This document shows positions 9,591 through 18,719 of a stretch of DNA of 64,000 nucleotides, one piece after another. Every line of letters starts with the position of its first letter. Position 1 is the first letter of the stretch. This stretch comes from Savagea serpentis (GTDB taxonomy: Bacteria; Bacillota; Bacilli; Bacillales_A; Planococcaceae). Location: positions 124,001 to 188,000 of the forward strand of contig NZ_JADKPV010000001.1 in assembly GCF_015351395.1 (NCBI RefSeq). The letters are read 5' to 3'. A program made the translations under genes and the position numbers. The notes below the pieces were generated by a model. It saw only the letters and a list, made by a program, of their open reading frames with translations. It had not been told where the DNA came from and did no database searches.

Positions 9591-9619
9591 TTGACATGAT
9601 GCTTTTGGCGGTATATAAT
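9591..9619 (+). promoter_or_regulatory. Perfect-consensus sigma-A promoter for ylbN-rpmF
   Basis: TTGACA (9591-9596), a 17-base spacer and TATAAT (9614-9619): both hexamers match consensus exactly at optimal spacing. It lies 27 bases upstream of the ylbN start and fits strong expression of the downstream rpmF ribosomal gene. Confidence 0.85.
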
Positions 9620-9646
9620 CAACATTGTTGTCTTGAGGTGATAGGC

Positions 9647-10174
9647 ATGAAATGGTCCATTCATCAATTGCGAAAACATCGAGGCGATCGTATCCCGCTC
9701 GATCAAGTGATTGATTTAAAATCAATCATCCAACGAGATGACTCGATTCGCGCAATCGGCCCGATTCGACTAACAGGTTATGCTGAGATTGAGAAAGATT
9801 GCATCGATCTTCAACTTCATATTGAAGGAGAAGTGACTGTCCCTTGTGCACGCACTTGGGAAGATGCGATATGGTCGTTCGCACTCGACACGTTTGAACG
9901 ATTTAGTTGGGAAGAAGAACTTCTCCAACGCGATGAGACGATACATCCTGTAGAACAAAATACAGTCGATGTACGATCGATATTAGAAGATTTAATCATC
10001 GTTTCAATTCCGCTTCAAGTGTATGCGGAAGGCGCGGAAGACTTGACGTATAAAGAAGGCAAAGGCTGGACGTATATGTTGGCGGAAGAGCCAGAAGAAG
10101 CGATTGAAGAAGAGCAGGCGGTCGATCCAAGACTTGCTGCCCTTGCGAAATTGTTGCAATCTGACGAAGAATAG
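9647..10174 (+). CDS. ylbN: YceD/DUF177 family protein YlbN
   Basis: A 175-residue acidic protein of the YceD (DUF177) family, regularly encoded just before rpmF in bacteria and linked in other organisms to 23S rRNA processing or accumulation. The conserved core contains VTVPCARTWED (about residues 66-76) and an acidic DLIIVSIPLQV segment; the C-terminus has DPRLAALAKLL. Family members often have CxxC-type cysteines; here only the single Cys in PCART is seen. The ATG at 9647 follows GAGGTG; a longer upstream frame would swallow the promoter. rpmF follows 36 bases later. Confidence 0.85.
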   Translation: MKWSIHQLRKHRGDRIPLDQVIDLKSIIQRDDSIRAIGPIRLTGYAEIEKDCIDLQLHIEGEVTVPCARTWEDAIWSFALDTFERFSWEEELLQRDETIHPVEQNTVDVRSILEDLIIVSIPLQVYAEGAEDLTYKEGKGWTYMLAEEPEEAIEEEQAVDPRLAALAKLLQSDEE

Positions 10175-10210
10175 ATTGTAGTTTGATTAATTTAAAGGAG
10201 GTGCCCGAAC

Positions 10211-10384
10211 ATGGCAGTACCAAAGCGTAGAACTTCTAAAAAAGTTAAAAACCAACGTCGTACGCACATTAAATTGAGCGTTCCAGGTATGACTGAATGT
10301 GATAACTGTGGTGAGATGAAATTATCACACCGCGTATGTAAATCATGTGGTCACTACAAAGGAAAAGAAGTTGTTGGCGAATAA
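10211..10384 (+). CDS. rpmF: 50S ribosomal protein bL32
   Basis: A 57-residue basic protein. The N-terminus [11 protein letters not shown] and the zinc-ribbon cysteines (CDNC and, 9 residues on, CKSC) followed by GHYKGKEVV identify the zinc-binding (C+) form of bL32. It starts at an ATG with AAAGGAGGTG 7 bases upstream, a very strong site. It is cotranscribed with ylbN and ends before a strong terminator. Confidence 0.97.
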   Translation: MAVPKRRTSKKVKNQRRTHIKLSVPGMTECDNCGEMKLSHRVCKSCGHYKGKEVVGE

Positions 10385-10420
10385 TTAGTCGCTAAAACTT
10401 GAGATATAGTATCTCTAAAA

Positions 10421-10455
10421 TTGCTAAGAGACCATGGCTCTTAGCAATTTTTTTG
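10421..10455 (+). terminator. Terminator after rpmF
   Basis: TTGCTAAGAG pairs with CTCTTAGCAA around a short ACCATGG loop, followed by T7. Confidence 0.9.
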
Positions 10456-10521
10456 TATACTCTTTTTCTTTTCTACGTTCAAAAATCGTTTTGATTGTAG
10501 AAAATGAAAGGAGTGTAAAAG

Positions 10522-11385
10522 ATGCGACAAGTGACGATTATTGGAGGGGGCTCCCTCGGTTTATTATTTACGCATTTTTTTACCGAACGAGGATGGGATG
10601 TGCATCTCGTCGTGCGCCGAGAAGAGCAGAGAGAGAGCCTTATAAAAGAGGGCTTGACCTATCATCGTGGAGGAGAAGTGCAAACGAATGCTGTTTCGGT
10701 TACAACTGCTTTACCGAAAAATCGAGAAGGGCTTTTTTTATATGCGATGAAATATGACGACCTCGTTCCATTGTTCAATAATTTACCGCAAGGACCGAAA
10801 CTATTTATTCAAAATGGTATCGCGCATTACGATGCGCTACAAAATGAACCGAACTGCTTTTTTGCGACGGTGGAACACGGAGCGAAGCGTCTAGGAGATG
10901 TACAAGTGCTCCATACAGGAGAAGGCCGTATCCGCTTAGCGAGAGCGAAGGATGAGCCTAAGCAAGGAGACATATTGCAAAGTTTAGAAGAGTTATTCAT
11001 AATAGAAACAATTGAGCCTGAACAGTTGTTGTTGGGAAAAGTGATCATCAATAGTTGTATTAATCCGCTCACTGCTCTCCTTCGAGTGCCGAATGGGCAT
11101 CTTGTCGAAAGCATTTCAGCAGAACGAGCAATGCGCGAAGTATATGATGAGTTGATGAACGTCTTACCCTCTATGAAAAAACACGTTCCTTTTGAACGTG
11201 TACGCGCAGTTTGTCAACAAACCGCAACGAACGATTCATCAATGTTTGTTGATGTGCAACAAGGGCGCAAGACGGAACTGGATACAATCGTCCGGCCCAT
11301 CATTGAGCGTGGGCGTTTGAATCAAATTCCGACACCGCGACTTCATATGCTTTATCAGTTATTAACAAGCTTGCATGAAAGGTGA
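10522..11385 (+). CDS. panE: 2-dehydropantoate 2-reductase (YlbQ/PanE)
   Basis: A 287-residue enzyme of the ketopantoate reductase family, which reduces 2-dehydropantoate to pantoate with NADPH for pantothenate and CoA synthesis. It shows the N-terminal Rossmann motif IGGGSLG (residues 6-12), the conserved KVIINSCINPLTALL segment with its catalytic-type Lys and Asn (about 173-187), and SSMFVDVQQGRKTELD near 237-252. The position after rpmF matches ylbQ of Bacillus. GGAG precedes the ATG by 8 bases. Related reductases exist for other 2-oxo acids, but the substrate motifs are intact. Confidence 0.88.
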   Translation: MRQVTIIGGGSLGLLFTHFFTERGWDVHLVVRREEQRESLIKEGLTYHRGGEVQTNAVSVTTALPKNREGLFLYAMKYDDLVPLFNNLPQGPKLFIQNGIAHYDALQNEPNCFFATVEHGAKRLGDVQVLHTGEGRIRLARAKDEPKQGDILQSLEELFIIETIEPEQLLLGKVIINSCINPLTALLRVPNGHLVESISAERAMREVYDELMNVLPSMKKHVPFERVRAVCQQTATNDSSMFVDVQQGRKTELDTIVRPIIERGRLNQIPTPRLHMLYQLLTSLHER

Positions 11386-11394
11386 CGGTCATCC

Positions 11395-11778
11395 TTGATT
11401 ATTCAGACAATTTTAGCGGTCAGTTTAATGTTTCCGCTCATTCCGTTTCTATTGCTTTTTATTTTGTTTGCACTTATTTTTAGAAAAGGAAAACGAGCGC
11501 TTCATTGGAGTGCAGATTTGACGACCGTCGTTTTATTTATTTCGAATTATTTAGTACTCGCCCTTTGGACGACAGACTATAGTTTACTCATTCTCGGTAC
11601 GAGTTATTTAATAATTGCTCTCCTTTACGCGATCAACGAATATCGGAAAGAGTCCGATTTTTTATGGCGACCATTATTCCGTAAGTTGTGGCGTATTTAT
11701 TTTCTCTATGGGATTGCACTCTATTTCATACTCGTCGTCGGCACATTGCTTATCCGCGCCATACAATATGCTTTATAA
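11395..11778 (+). CDS. DUF3397 family membrane protein
   Basis: A 127-residue protein with four predicted membrane helices (about 5-30, 40-58, 62-82 and 100-122). It matches the DUF3397 family, which in Bacillales lies between panE and bshC, exactly as here. Function unknown. The start is a TTG 9 bases after panE's stop; the site AAAGGTGACGG lies inside the end of panE, suggesting coupling. Confidence 0.75.
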   Translation: MIIQTILAVSLMFPLIPFLLLFILFALIFRKGKRALHWSADLTTVVLFISNYLVLALWTTDYSLLILGTSYLIIALLYAINEYRKESDFLWRPLFRKLWRIYFLYGIALYFILVVGTLLIRAIQYAL

Positions 11779-11808
11779 GTTCGCTCGCTACCATCTGAAA
11801 CGGACCTT

Positions 11809-11817
11809 TGATATACT
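11809..11817 (+). promoter_or_regulatory. Candidate extended -10 promoter for bshC
   Basis: TGATATACT, an extended -10 element 33 bases before the bshC start. No convincing -35. Confidence 0.35.
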
Positions 11818-11850
11818 TTCGATAAGTAATGATGTGAGGAGAATGAATGG

Positions 11851-13461
11851 ATGAAAGTGATAGAATTAATGAATAGACCGAAGCAAGCAGTCATACAAGC
11901 GTATGAAACTGCCGATTTCCAACGGGACTATTTTCAATATGAACGAACAGAACAAGGAGAGCGCCAACGTTTAATAGACCTTGATCACACGTCATTTGAA
12001 CGTGAAACATTGCGCCAAGTGATGACACAATTTATGAAAAATTATCATACGAGTGACCAAATCGAACAGCATCTTGAGCAAATAAGCGACCCTCAGTCTG
12101 TATTCGTCGTCGGCGGCCAACAAGCGGGTCTATTAACCGGCCCTCTTTACTCTGTTCATAAAGCGATTTCTGTAATTTTATACGCGCGTGAGCAATCGGC
12201 TCGTCATAAGCGTCCGTTCATTCCTTTATTTTGGGTTGCGGGAGAAGATCATGACATCGATGAAATTAATCACGTATACGTTGAAAAGAATGATCGCTTG
12301 CAAAAAGTCGTTTATCCTGAGCGTTCACCGCTTAAAAAGATGGCGAGCGATACGACATTCAATCGTGATACGATGCATCGCTATGTCGATGACATGATTC
12401 GTACGTATCGTGAAACGGAGCATACGAATCATATTTTACAGCAGTTGCATGAAGCGGTCGATGCGACGGATAACTACACGTCGTTTTTCGTTTATTTAAT
12501 GAATGATTTTTTTGCGGAAGCAGGATTATTATATATTGATGCAGCGTATGAGCCGTTTAAAAAAATGCAAGTCGACGCTTTAACTCAAATGGTCGAACGC
12601 AATGAAGCGGTGGCAGAAGCGGTCGTTACGAAAGAACGTCAATATGCCGAAGTGATGGGCCATATGCCATTGCAAGCAACATTGGACAATGCTCATTTAT
12701 TTTATGTTCATGAAACAGGGCGCCTTTTACTTCAGCGCGAAGGGGAAAACTTCATCTATGAACCTCTACAACTACGCTGGACTGAAGAAGAACTCATCGC
12801 TGAAATCAAACAATATCCAGAACGCTTTAGCAATGATGTCGTCACGCGACCGATGATGCAACAGATGATGCTCCCGACTTTTGCTTTTATCGCAGGACCA
12901 GGGGAATTGGCGTATTGGGCTACATTGAAGGATGCTTTTCGAGCAGTTGATGTTACAATGCCTTTACTCATCCCGCGTCATTCGATTACCCTTGTTCCGC
13001 GCGATGTGCAGTATGCATTGCAGCAAGTGAATATCCCTTTTGAAAAAGCGCTCGATCAAAACTATGAAGCATTGGTCGCTCAACATATTGGAGAAATGAA
13101 AGATGAAGTATTTCTAGACGCTTTGCGTGAAGCGGAACAAAATTTGCACCGAGCATTAAACCAGCTTCAGCAAATGGCACCAACTCCTGGGATGAAACGT
13201 ATATTAGAAAAAAATACACACTATCATGAAAAACAATTCCGGTATGTGGAACAATTTTATAATCGTGAAATAACAATGCAGGAAGAAACTTCTGTTCGTC
13301 GCCTCCGAACGATTGAACGACAATTGCTACCAGAAGGAGTCCCCCAAGAAAGAATGTTCACTCCTTATCGTTATGTCAATGAATATGGGCTTGATCTCAT
13401 TTCTCAATTGTTGAAAAACGAGTATAATTGGAATGATTGCCATAAAATGATTATTTTATAG
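11851..13461 (+). CDS. bshC: Bacillithiol biosynthesis cysteine-adding enzyme BshC
   Basis: A 536-residue protein, the length of BshC (formerly YllA). BshC is the proposed ligase that adds cysteine to glucosaminyl-malate in the last step of bacillithiol synthesis. Conserved stretches are VVGGQQAGLLTGPLYS (about 86-101), FWVAGEDHDIDEINH (about 128-142) and an AGPGELAYWA motif (about 350). GAGGAG lies 10 bases before the ATG. Position before mraZ is as in Bacillus. It implies that bacillithiol is the low-molecular-weight thiol; the other bsh genes are not in the window. Confidence 0.95.
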   Translation: MKVIELMNRPKQAVIQAYETADFQRDYFQYERTEQGERQRLIDLDHTSFERETLRQVMTQFMKNYHTSDQIEQHLEQISDPQSVFVVGGQQAGLLTGPLYSVHKAISVILYAREQSARHKRPFIPLFWVAGEDHDIDEINHVYVEKNDRLQKVVYPERSPLKKMASDTTFNRDTMHRYVDDMIRTYRETEHTNHILQQLHEAVDATDNYTSFFVYLMNDFFAEAGLLYIDAAYEPFKKMQVDALTQMVERNEAVAEAVVTKERQYAEVMGHMPLQATLDNAHLFYVHETGRLLLQREGENFIYEPLQLRWTEEELIAEIKQYPERFSNDVVTRPMMQQMMLPTFAFIAGPGELAYWATLKDAFRAVDVTMPLLIPRHSITLVPRDVQYALQQVNIPFEKALDQNYEALVAQHIGEMKDEVFLDALREAEQNLHRALNQLQQMAPTPGMKRILEKNTHYHEKQFRYVEQFYNREITMQEETSVRRLRTIERQLLPEGVPQERMFTPYRYVNEYGLDLISQLLKNEYNWNDCHKMIIL

Positions 13462-13483
13462 AAAACAAAATGTATAAATATGT

Positions 13484-13522
13484 AAAAACTCCTCTTCTTT
13501 CATCGAATGAGGAGTTTTTTTG
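13484..13522 (+). terminator. Terminator after bshC
   Basis: AAAAACTCCTC pairs with GAGGAGTTTTT around a 12-base loop, followed by more T. It isolates bshC from the dcw cluster. Confidence 0.85.
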
Positions 13523-13635
13523 AAGAGAAATATAAGAATTCACCATAGGTAAAGGCAAAAAACAACGTTGAAAAACGCTGAAATAATGTATTTCAATGAA
13601 ACGAGTTACTAACGATTTATTTTCGAATAATATTA

Positions 13636-13670
13636 TATAATTTGTGGTGGAAAGTGGGGGAATGTGGTAC
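13636..13670 (+). promoter_or_regulatory. mraZ promoter region with MraZ operator repeats
   Basis: TATAAT (13636-13641) is followed by three direct repeats in exact 10-base register, each starting TTT/AAA/AAT then GTGG: TTTGTGGTGG, AAAGTGGGGG and AATGTGGTAC (13641-13670). Decameric GTGG-type repeats upstream of mraZ are the known operator of MraZ, which represses or activates its own dcw operon. The third repeat is degenerate. The assignment rests on repeat pattern and position. Confidence 0.7.
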
Positions 13671-13696
13671 ATTATATGTATATTGGGGTGATTCAT

Positions 13697-14125
13697 ATGT
13701 TCATGGGGGAATACGTTCATACGATTGATTTAAAAGGTAGAATTATTATCCCTGCAAAATTTCGCGAACATTTGAATGACGGCTTTATATTGACGAGAGG
13801 AATGGATGGTTGTTTATTTGGGTATCCACCAGAAGAATGGGTTCACTTCGAAGAAAAATTAAAAAAACTATCCATCGCTAAAAAAGATGCGCGAGCATTC
13901 ACTCGTTTTTTCTTTTCTGGGGCAACGGAAGTGAATGTTGATAAACAAGGACGAATCAATATACCGACGACGTTGAGGCAGCATGCTTCCTTAGAGAAGG
14001 ATTGTGTCATCATCGGCGTTTCCAATCGGATTGAAATATGGTCACAAGATCGCTGGAACGAATACTTCACGATGAGTGAAGATGCATTCAACGATATTGC
14101 AGAAAATTTATTTGATTTTGAATAA
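13697..14125 (+). CDS. mraZ: Transcriptional regulator MraZ
   Basis: A 142-residue protein with two AbrB-like SpoVT/MraZ domains. Both repeats carry the DxxxR signature: [13 protein letters not shown] near residue 12 and [13 protein letters not shown] near residue 83; [12 protein letters not shown] links them. MraZ is a ring-shaped DNA-binding regulator of the division and wall cluster. The frame extends 11 codons upstream, but the ATG at 13697, preceded by GGGGTGA, gives the standard [15 protein letters not shown] start. It is the first gene of the cluster, 17 bases before rsmH. Confidence 0.95.
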   Translation: MFMGEYVHTIDLKGRIIIPAKFREHLNDGFILTRGMDGCLFGYPPEEWVHFEEKLKKLSIAKKDARAFTRFFFSGATEVNVDKQGRINIPTTLRQHASLEKDCVIIGVSNRIEIWSQDRWNEYFTMSEDAFNDIAENLFDFE

Positions 14126-14142
14126 TAGAGGAGGCGGTTTCC

Positions 14143-15084
14143 CTGTTTGAACACGTAACGGTTTTATTAAATGAGGCCGTCGAACAACTAAATGTTAAAG
14201 AAAACGGTATTTATGTCGATTGTACATTAGGTGGAGCAGGCCATAGCGAAAAAATTGCGGCCCAACTTTCAGGTACAGGACATTTATATTGTTTCGACCA
14301 AGACGAAACGGCGATAGCGCATGCGAAAGTGAAATTGCAACCGTATGCGGAGCACGTCACATTCATCCACTCAAACTTTGAATGGATAGAAGAAGAACTT
14401 GCGAAGCGCGGTATTACAAAAGTGGACGGTGTGCTCTATGACTTAGGTGTCTCAAGTCCACAATTTGACGTTCCAGAGCGCGGTTTTAGTTATCGCTACG
14501 ATGCGCCGCTCGATATGCGGATGGATCAAACGCAAGCATTGACAGCTAGAGAAGTGATTAACGATTGGACGTATGAAGACCTCGTCCGAATCTTTTTCCG
14601 CTACGGAGAAGAGAAGTTTGCAAAGCAAATCGCGCGTAAAATTGAACAAGCACGAGAACAAGCAGCTATCGAAACGACATTCGAACTCGTCGAACTAATT
14701 AAACTCGGAATTCCAGCACGCGCACGACGCACAGGGGGACATCCTGCCAAAAAAGTGTTTCAAGCTGTGCGAATTGCGGTAAATGATGAGTTAGGAGTTG
14801 CGGAACGTTCCATCGCGAAAGCCTTAACAATGTTAAATGAGGGTGGAAGAATCGCTGTCATTACATTCCATTCGTTAGAGGACCGCTTGACGAAAGCGAT
14901 GTTTAAAGAAGTGACGACATTACCAGATTTACCACCGAACTTACCGGTTATTCCGGACGATATGAAATTATCATATCGACTTGTGAATCGTAAGCCAATA
15001 ATCCCGAGCGACGAAGAGATTGAGAATAACAATCGTTCCCGCTCTGCAAAATTGCGAGTGATTGAAAAAATAGTAAAGGAGTGA
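14143..15084 (+). CDS. rsmH: 16S rRNA (cytosine1402-N4)-methyltransferase RsmH, CTG start
   Basis: A 313-residue protein. RsmH methylates C1402 in the ribosomal P site. The SAM motif [11 protein letters not shown] (about residues 25-35), DLGVSSPQ and TFHSLEDR are intact, as is the full length. There is no ATG, GTG or TTG in frame between the upstream stop (14119-14121) and codon 63 (GTG at 14329), while conserved residues begin at once. The only plausible start is CTG at 14143, placed 8 bases after GAGGAGG, so that the protein begins [13 protein letters not shown] as in its relatives. A caller limited to ATG, GTG and TTG would lose the first 62 residues, including the SAM motif. Confidence 0.93.
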   Translation: MFEHVTVLLNEAVEQLNVKENGIYVDCTLGGAGHSEKIAAQLSGTGHLYCFDQDETAIAHAKVKLQPYAEHVTFIHSNFEWIEEELAKRGITKVDGVLYDLGVSSPQFDVPERGFSYRYDAPLDMRMDQTQALTAREVINDWTYEDLVRIFFRYGEEKFAKQIARKIEQAREQAAIETTFELVELIKLGIPARARRTGGHPAKKVFQAVRIAVNDELGVAERSIAKALTMLNEGGRIAVITFHSLEDRLTKAMFKEVTTLPDLPPNLPVIPDDMKLSYRLVNRKPIIPSDEEIENNNRSRSAKLRVIEKIVKE

Positions 15085-15090
15085 AGATAA

Positions 15091-15480
15091 ATGGGTTTAC
15101 GTCAATATGAACAATATATCGAACAATCTCAAATTGAAGAGATTATTGAACAACCACATACAAAACCTTCCCCCGGCCCTTCGAAAAAGTCTCACAAAAA
15201 AAGAAAGGCTGTATCAAAGGGTGAGAAGATTTTATTTATCTTATACTCTGTCTTTACTGTTTTTTGCGGGACTATTTTGTTGCACAATCAAGCACAATTG
15301 AACGAGATAAATAGAGAAGTGCACTCGATGTCGATCGCAATTAATGATGTCCAAAAAGAAAATGGACAGCTATTGATTCAAATTAACGAAAAATCATCTT
15401 ATGAACGCATTTGGCAAAAGGCGAAAGAACGTGGCTTAAATTTAAATGAGAGTAACGTAAAGGTCGTGCCAGGACGATGA
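15091..15480 (+). CDS. ftsL: Cell division protein FtsL
   Basis: A 129-residue bitopic membrane protein: a long basic cytoplasmic N-terminus (to about 45), one membrane helix (about 46-66) and an extracytoplasmic coiled-coil region with heptad-like hydrophobic spacing (about 68-110). FtsL forms a complex with DivIC and DivIB that activates septal peptidoglycan synthesis. Sequence similarity in this family is low, and the call leans on architecture and position between rsmH and the PBP gene. Its end overlaps the next start (ATGA). Confidence 0.88.
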   Translation: MGLRQYEQYIEQSQIEEIIEQPHTKPSPGPSKKSHKKRKAVSKGEKILFILYSVFTVFCGTILLHNQAQLNEINREVHSMSIAINDVQKENGQLLIQINEKSSYERIWQKAKERGLNLNESNVKVVPGR

Positions 15481-17723
15481 AAAAAAAGTTTCGATTCCAA
15501 TGGGGAGCCTTTCTACTAGTAGTATTTTTTGTAGGCTTCTTTTTTATATTGTTTTTCAGAGTGACATTCATTCAGATGACAGGCTATGCAAAAGGGCAAG
15601 AGTTGACGGAGATGGCGAAAGAAAAATATGCGCGAGAGTTCATATTACAAGGCGAACGCGGTGAAATCGTCGATCGTAATGAACAGCTGATTGCGACCGA
15701 TACTTTGAGCTATCGTCTCGTAGCTGTCGTCAAACCAGATAAGTCATCGGAAAAGTCCGGCATTAACTATCATGTCGTAGATGCTTCAAAAACCGCACGT
15801 GTTTTAGCAGAGTTCATTGACTTGCCTGAAGAGAAAATTCGAGACATTATTCAAAAAGGAATCGATGAAGTCGCGGCAGGTAAATCGCGTTATCAAGTAG
15901 AATTTGGAAAAGCGGGTCGAGAAATCGGAATAGAGGACGCTGAAAAATTAGCTGAAGCAGTAGAGAAAGAAGGATTGACCGGCGTATCACTCATAGAGGA
16001 AAAGAAGCGCTTTTATCCAAATGGTATTTTTGCTTCTCATCTAATTGGCTATGCAACAAAGGAATTAAATGAAGAAGAAAATAAATACGAAACGATGGGG
16101 AAAATGGGCATCGAAAAAGTCTACAATGATGTTTTACGTGGACAGCCAGGCTCGATTAATTATCAATCCGACCGGTGGGGATTCGTTTTAGCAGGGACAA
16201 ATCGCATTATTGAACCAGCGAAAAAGGGTGCTCAAATTAAATTGACGCTCGACAATACATTGCAAAACTTCACCGAAGATGCAATGAACGAGATGATGCT
16301 ACAGTACAAACCGAAAAAAGCGCTCGCAGTAATTGCCAATGCTAAAACCGGAGAAATTTTAGCGATGTCACAGCGTCCAACATTCGATCCAGAAACACGA
16401 GAAGGATTGACAGACAGTTGGTTGAACGAAGCGATTGAGAATACGATTGAACCAGGTTCTACGATGAAAATGTTCACATTAGCAGCTGCAATCGAGGAAG
16501 GGAAATGGCGTCCGAACGATTACTTCAAATCCGGATCATATAAAGTGTATGACAAAACGATTCGGGATGTGAATAAGCACGGGTGGGGAACGATATCATT
16601 TCTTGAAGGCTTCCAACGTTCAAGTAACGTTTCGATGGCTTACTTGTTAGAACGTATCGGAGATCGCCGTTTCATTGAATATTTGGAGGATTTTGGATTT
16701 GGTAAGCCTGTTGGAATTTCTTTACCGAATGAAGCGCCAGGCATATTGCTAGATCGTTATCCAGCAGAACGTGTGACGACTGCATATGGACAAGGTTCTA
16801 CGGTAACCCCACTCCAAATGATTCAAGCAGCGACAGCAATTGCTAACGATGGAAAAATGATGCAGCCGTATATCATTGATACGATTACGGACCCGAGCAC
16901 GGGAGAAGTTATTACTCAAAATGAGCCACATCAAGTCGGCACCCCTATTTCTGCTGAAACAGCGAAAGAAGTGCGCGATGTGTTAGCTTCTACAGTAACG
17001 GCACCTCACGGAACAGGCCAAAGTTATGCTTTGCCGACATATGATGTCGGTGGAAAGACAGGAACGGCTGAAATTCCACATCCTGATCGTCCTGGTTATA
17101 TGAGTGGAGGAAGCAATTATTTATTCTCCTTCTTAGGAATGGCGCCGATTGATGACCCTGAACTTGTCATGTTTGTCAGCGTACAACAACCTGTAACGAA
17201 ACCAGGGGAATATGGTTCTGTTCCCGTAGCGAAAGTATTTACGAACGTGATGGAAAGTGCTTTGAAATCGTTGAATGTTGCACCGAATGAAGTGGCACCG
17301 ATCGAAGTGAAAGCAAATGGGAATTACGTTGGAAAAACATCGGATCGTGCAATGGAACAAATTCGAGAATCTGGCTTCACTCCCATACTCATCGGGGAAG
17401 GTGGAAAAATAACAGAACAGTATCCATCTGAAGGAACAAAATTACCGCCCAACACATTCGTTATATTAAAGACAGAGGGAGATAGTATGCTTCCGAATTT
17501 CGAAGGTTGGTCTAAAAAAATGGTGCTCTCTTATAAAGCCCTTTCGAATCTAGATATTCGCATGGCGGGAGAAGGGTATGTCACCGAACAAAATTTAGGT
17601 GAAGGAACGCTCGTAACCAAAGAAGAACCGATCATCATTCAATTAAAGCGTCCTGAACAACATTATGAAGTATTCGAACAACTAGAAGAAATAGAAGAAG
17701 ATGCACAACAAGAAGATGAGTAA
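15477..17723 (+). CDS. pbpB: Division-specific class B penicillin-binding protein with two PASTA domains
   Basis: A 748-residue transpeptidase of the PBP2B/Pbp1 type, which crosslinks septal peptidoglycan. It has an N-terminal membrane anchor (about 9-28), a dimerisation domain, and the transpeptidase domain with Ser328 in STMK, an SSN motif near residue 383 and Lys527 in KTGT. Two C-terminal PASTA domains follow (about 605-668 and 669-725), then an acidic tail. Bacillus encodes a second PBP, SpoVD, just downstream; it is absent here, as is murE. The start overlaps ftsL by 4 bases. Confidence 0.93.
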   Translation: MKKKFRFQWGAFLLVVFFVGFFFILFFRVTFIQMTGYAKGQELTEMAKEKYAREFILQGERGEIVDRNEQLIATDTLSYRLVAVVKPDKSSEKSGINYHVVDASKTARVLAEFIDLPEEKIRDIIQKGIDEVAAGKSRYQVEFGKAGREIGIEDAEKLAEAVEKEGLTGVSLIEEKKRFYPNGIFASHLIGYATKELNEEENKYETMGKMGIEKVYNDVLRGQPGSINYQSDRWGFVLAGTNRIIEPAKKGAQIKLTLDNTLQNFTEDAMNEMMLQYKPKKALAVIANAKTGEILAMSQRPTFDPETREGLTDSWLNEAIENTIEPGSTMKMFTLAAAIEEGKWRPNDYFKSGSYKVYDKTIRDVNKHGWGTISFLEGFQRSSNVSMAYLLERIGDRRFIEYLEDFGFGKPVGISLPNEAPGILLDRYPAERVTTAYGQGSTVTPLQMIQAATAIANDGKMMQPYIIDTITDPSTGEVITQNEPHQVGTPISAETAKEVRDVLASTVTAPHGTGQSYALPTYDVGGKTGTAEIPHPDRPGYMSGGSNYLFSFLGMAPIDDPELVMFVSVQQPVTKPGEYGSVPVAKVFTNVMESALKSLNVAPNEVAPIEVKANGNYVGKTSDRAMEQIRESGFTPILIGEGGKITEQYPSEGTKLPPNTFVILKTEGDSMLPNFEGWSKKMVLSYKALSNLDIRMAGEGYVTEQNLGEGTLVTKEEPIIIQLKRPEQHYEVFEQLEEIEEDAQQEDE

Positions 17724-17741
17724 GAAGGAGTAAGGAAGACG

Positions 17742-18719
17742 ATGTCAACTGTACAAAACATGACGATGATCATTGCGACATTCGCATTGACGATCGTAAT
17801 CGGATACGCGATTATTCCGATATTACACAAAATGAAATTTGGACAAACGATTCGAGAAGAAGGTCCGAAAGCGCACCAACAAAAAGCAGGAACACCGACG
17901 ATGGGCGGTTTAATCTTTTTTGCATCCATCACAATTAGCACATTAGTATTTAGCCTATTGTATGACGTATGGTCAACTGAAGTATGGATCATGCTCATCG
18001 TATTTATCGGGTATGGCCTCATCGGTTTCCTTGATGATTTTATCATCGTCGTCATGAAGCGAAATTTAGGTTTAACCTCTTTACAAAAATTAGTAGCACA
18101 AATTGTCGTAGGAATTATCGCTTACTTCCTGCTTCGCCAATCCGAATATTTTGATACAGCCATCGCGATTCCATTTACTTCTTGGACGATTGATCTCGGT
18201 ATATTTTACGTCGTATTTCTCGTCTTCTGGCTCGTCGGTTTTTCAAATGCGATTAATTTAACAGACGGTTTGGACGGGTTAGTGGGTGGCACAACATTTT
18301 TCACTTTTGTCGCTTTTGCTTGGATTGCTTATGCGGCAGATGTCGTCAGCGCAACCCTTGTTTCAGTCATTACGGCGACAGCGATGCTCGGATTTTTATA
18401 CTTCAATCGCAAACCTGCAAAAGTATTTATGGGCGACACAGGTTCGCTCGCTTTAGGAGGATTAATCGCAACGATTTCAATCCTGTTAAAAATTGAATTA
18501 TTATTATTGTTAATTGGTCTTGTTTATGTCATCGAAACATTATCAGTCATCATTCAAGTGATTAGCTTTAAAACGACAGGAAAGCGCGTCTTTAAAATGA
18601 GTCCGATTCATCATCACTTTGAATTGTCAGGTTGGTCAGAATGGCGTGTCGTCTTGACATTTTGGTTCGTGTCATTCATCAGCGCATTAATTGCCGTTCT
18701 ACTGGAGGTATATGTATGA
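17742..18719 (+). CDS. mraY: Phospho-N-acetylmuramoyl-pentapeptide transferase MraY
   Basis: A 325-residue polytopic membrane enzyme (about ten helices) that transfers phospho-MurNAc-pentapeptide to undecaprenyl phosphate, giving lipid I. Family signatures are GPKAHQQKAGTPTMGG (about 45-60), FLDDFIIV with the Mg-binding Asp pair, NAINLTDGLDGL (about 170-181) and the C-terminal SPIHHHFEL. It follows the PBP gene directly; murE, normally between them, is missing. Its stop overlaps the murD start (ATGA). Confidence 0.97.
   Translation: MSTVQNMTMIIATFALTIVIGYAIIPILHKMKFGQTIREEGPKAHQQKAGTPTMGGLIFFASITISTLVFSLLYDVWSTEVWIMLIVFIGYGLIGFLDDFIIVVMKRNLGLTSLQKLVAQIVVGIIAYFLLRQSEYFDTAIAIPFTSWTIDLGIFYVVFLVFWLVGFSNAINLTDGLDGLVGGTTFFTFVAFAWIAYAADVVSATLVSVITATAMLGFLYFNRKPAKVFMGDTGSLALGGLIATISILLKIELLLLLIGLVYVIETLSVIIQVISFKTTGKRVFKMSPIHHHFELSGWSEWRVVLTFWFVSFISALIAVLLEVYV

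Noticed and set aside
14329-15084. Short rsmH starting at GTG 14329
   Set aside because: It would lack the SAM-binding motif and has no ribosome site; the CTG start explains the conserved upstream codons.
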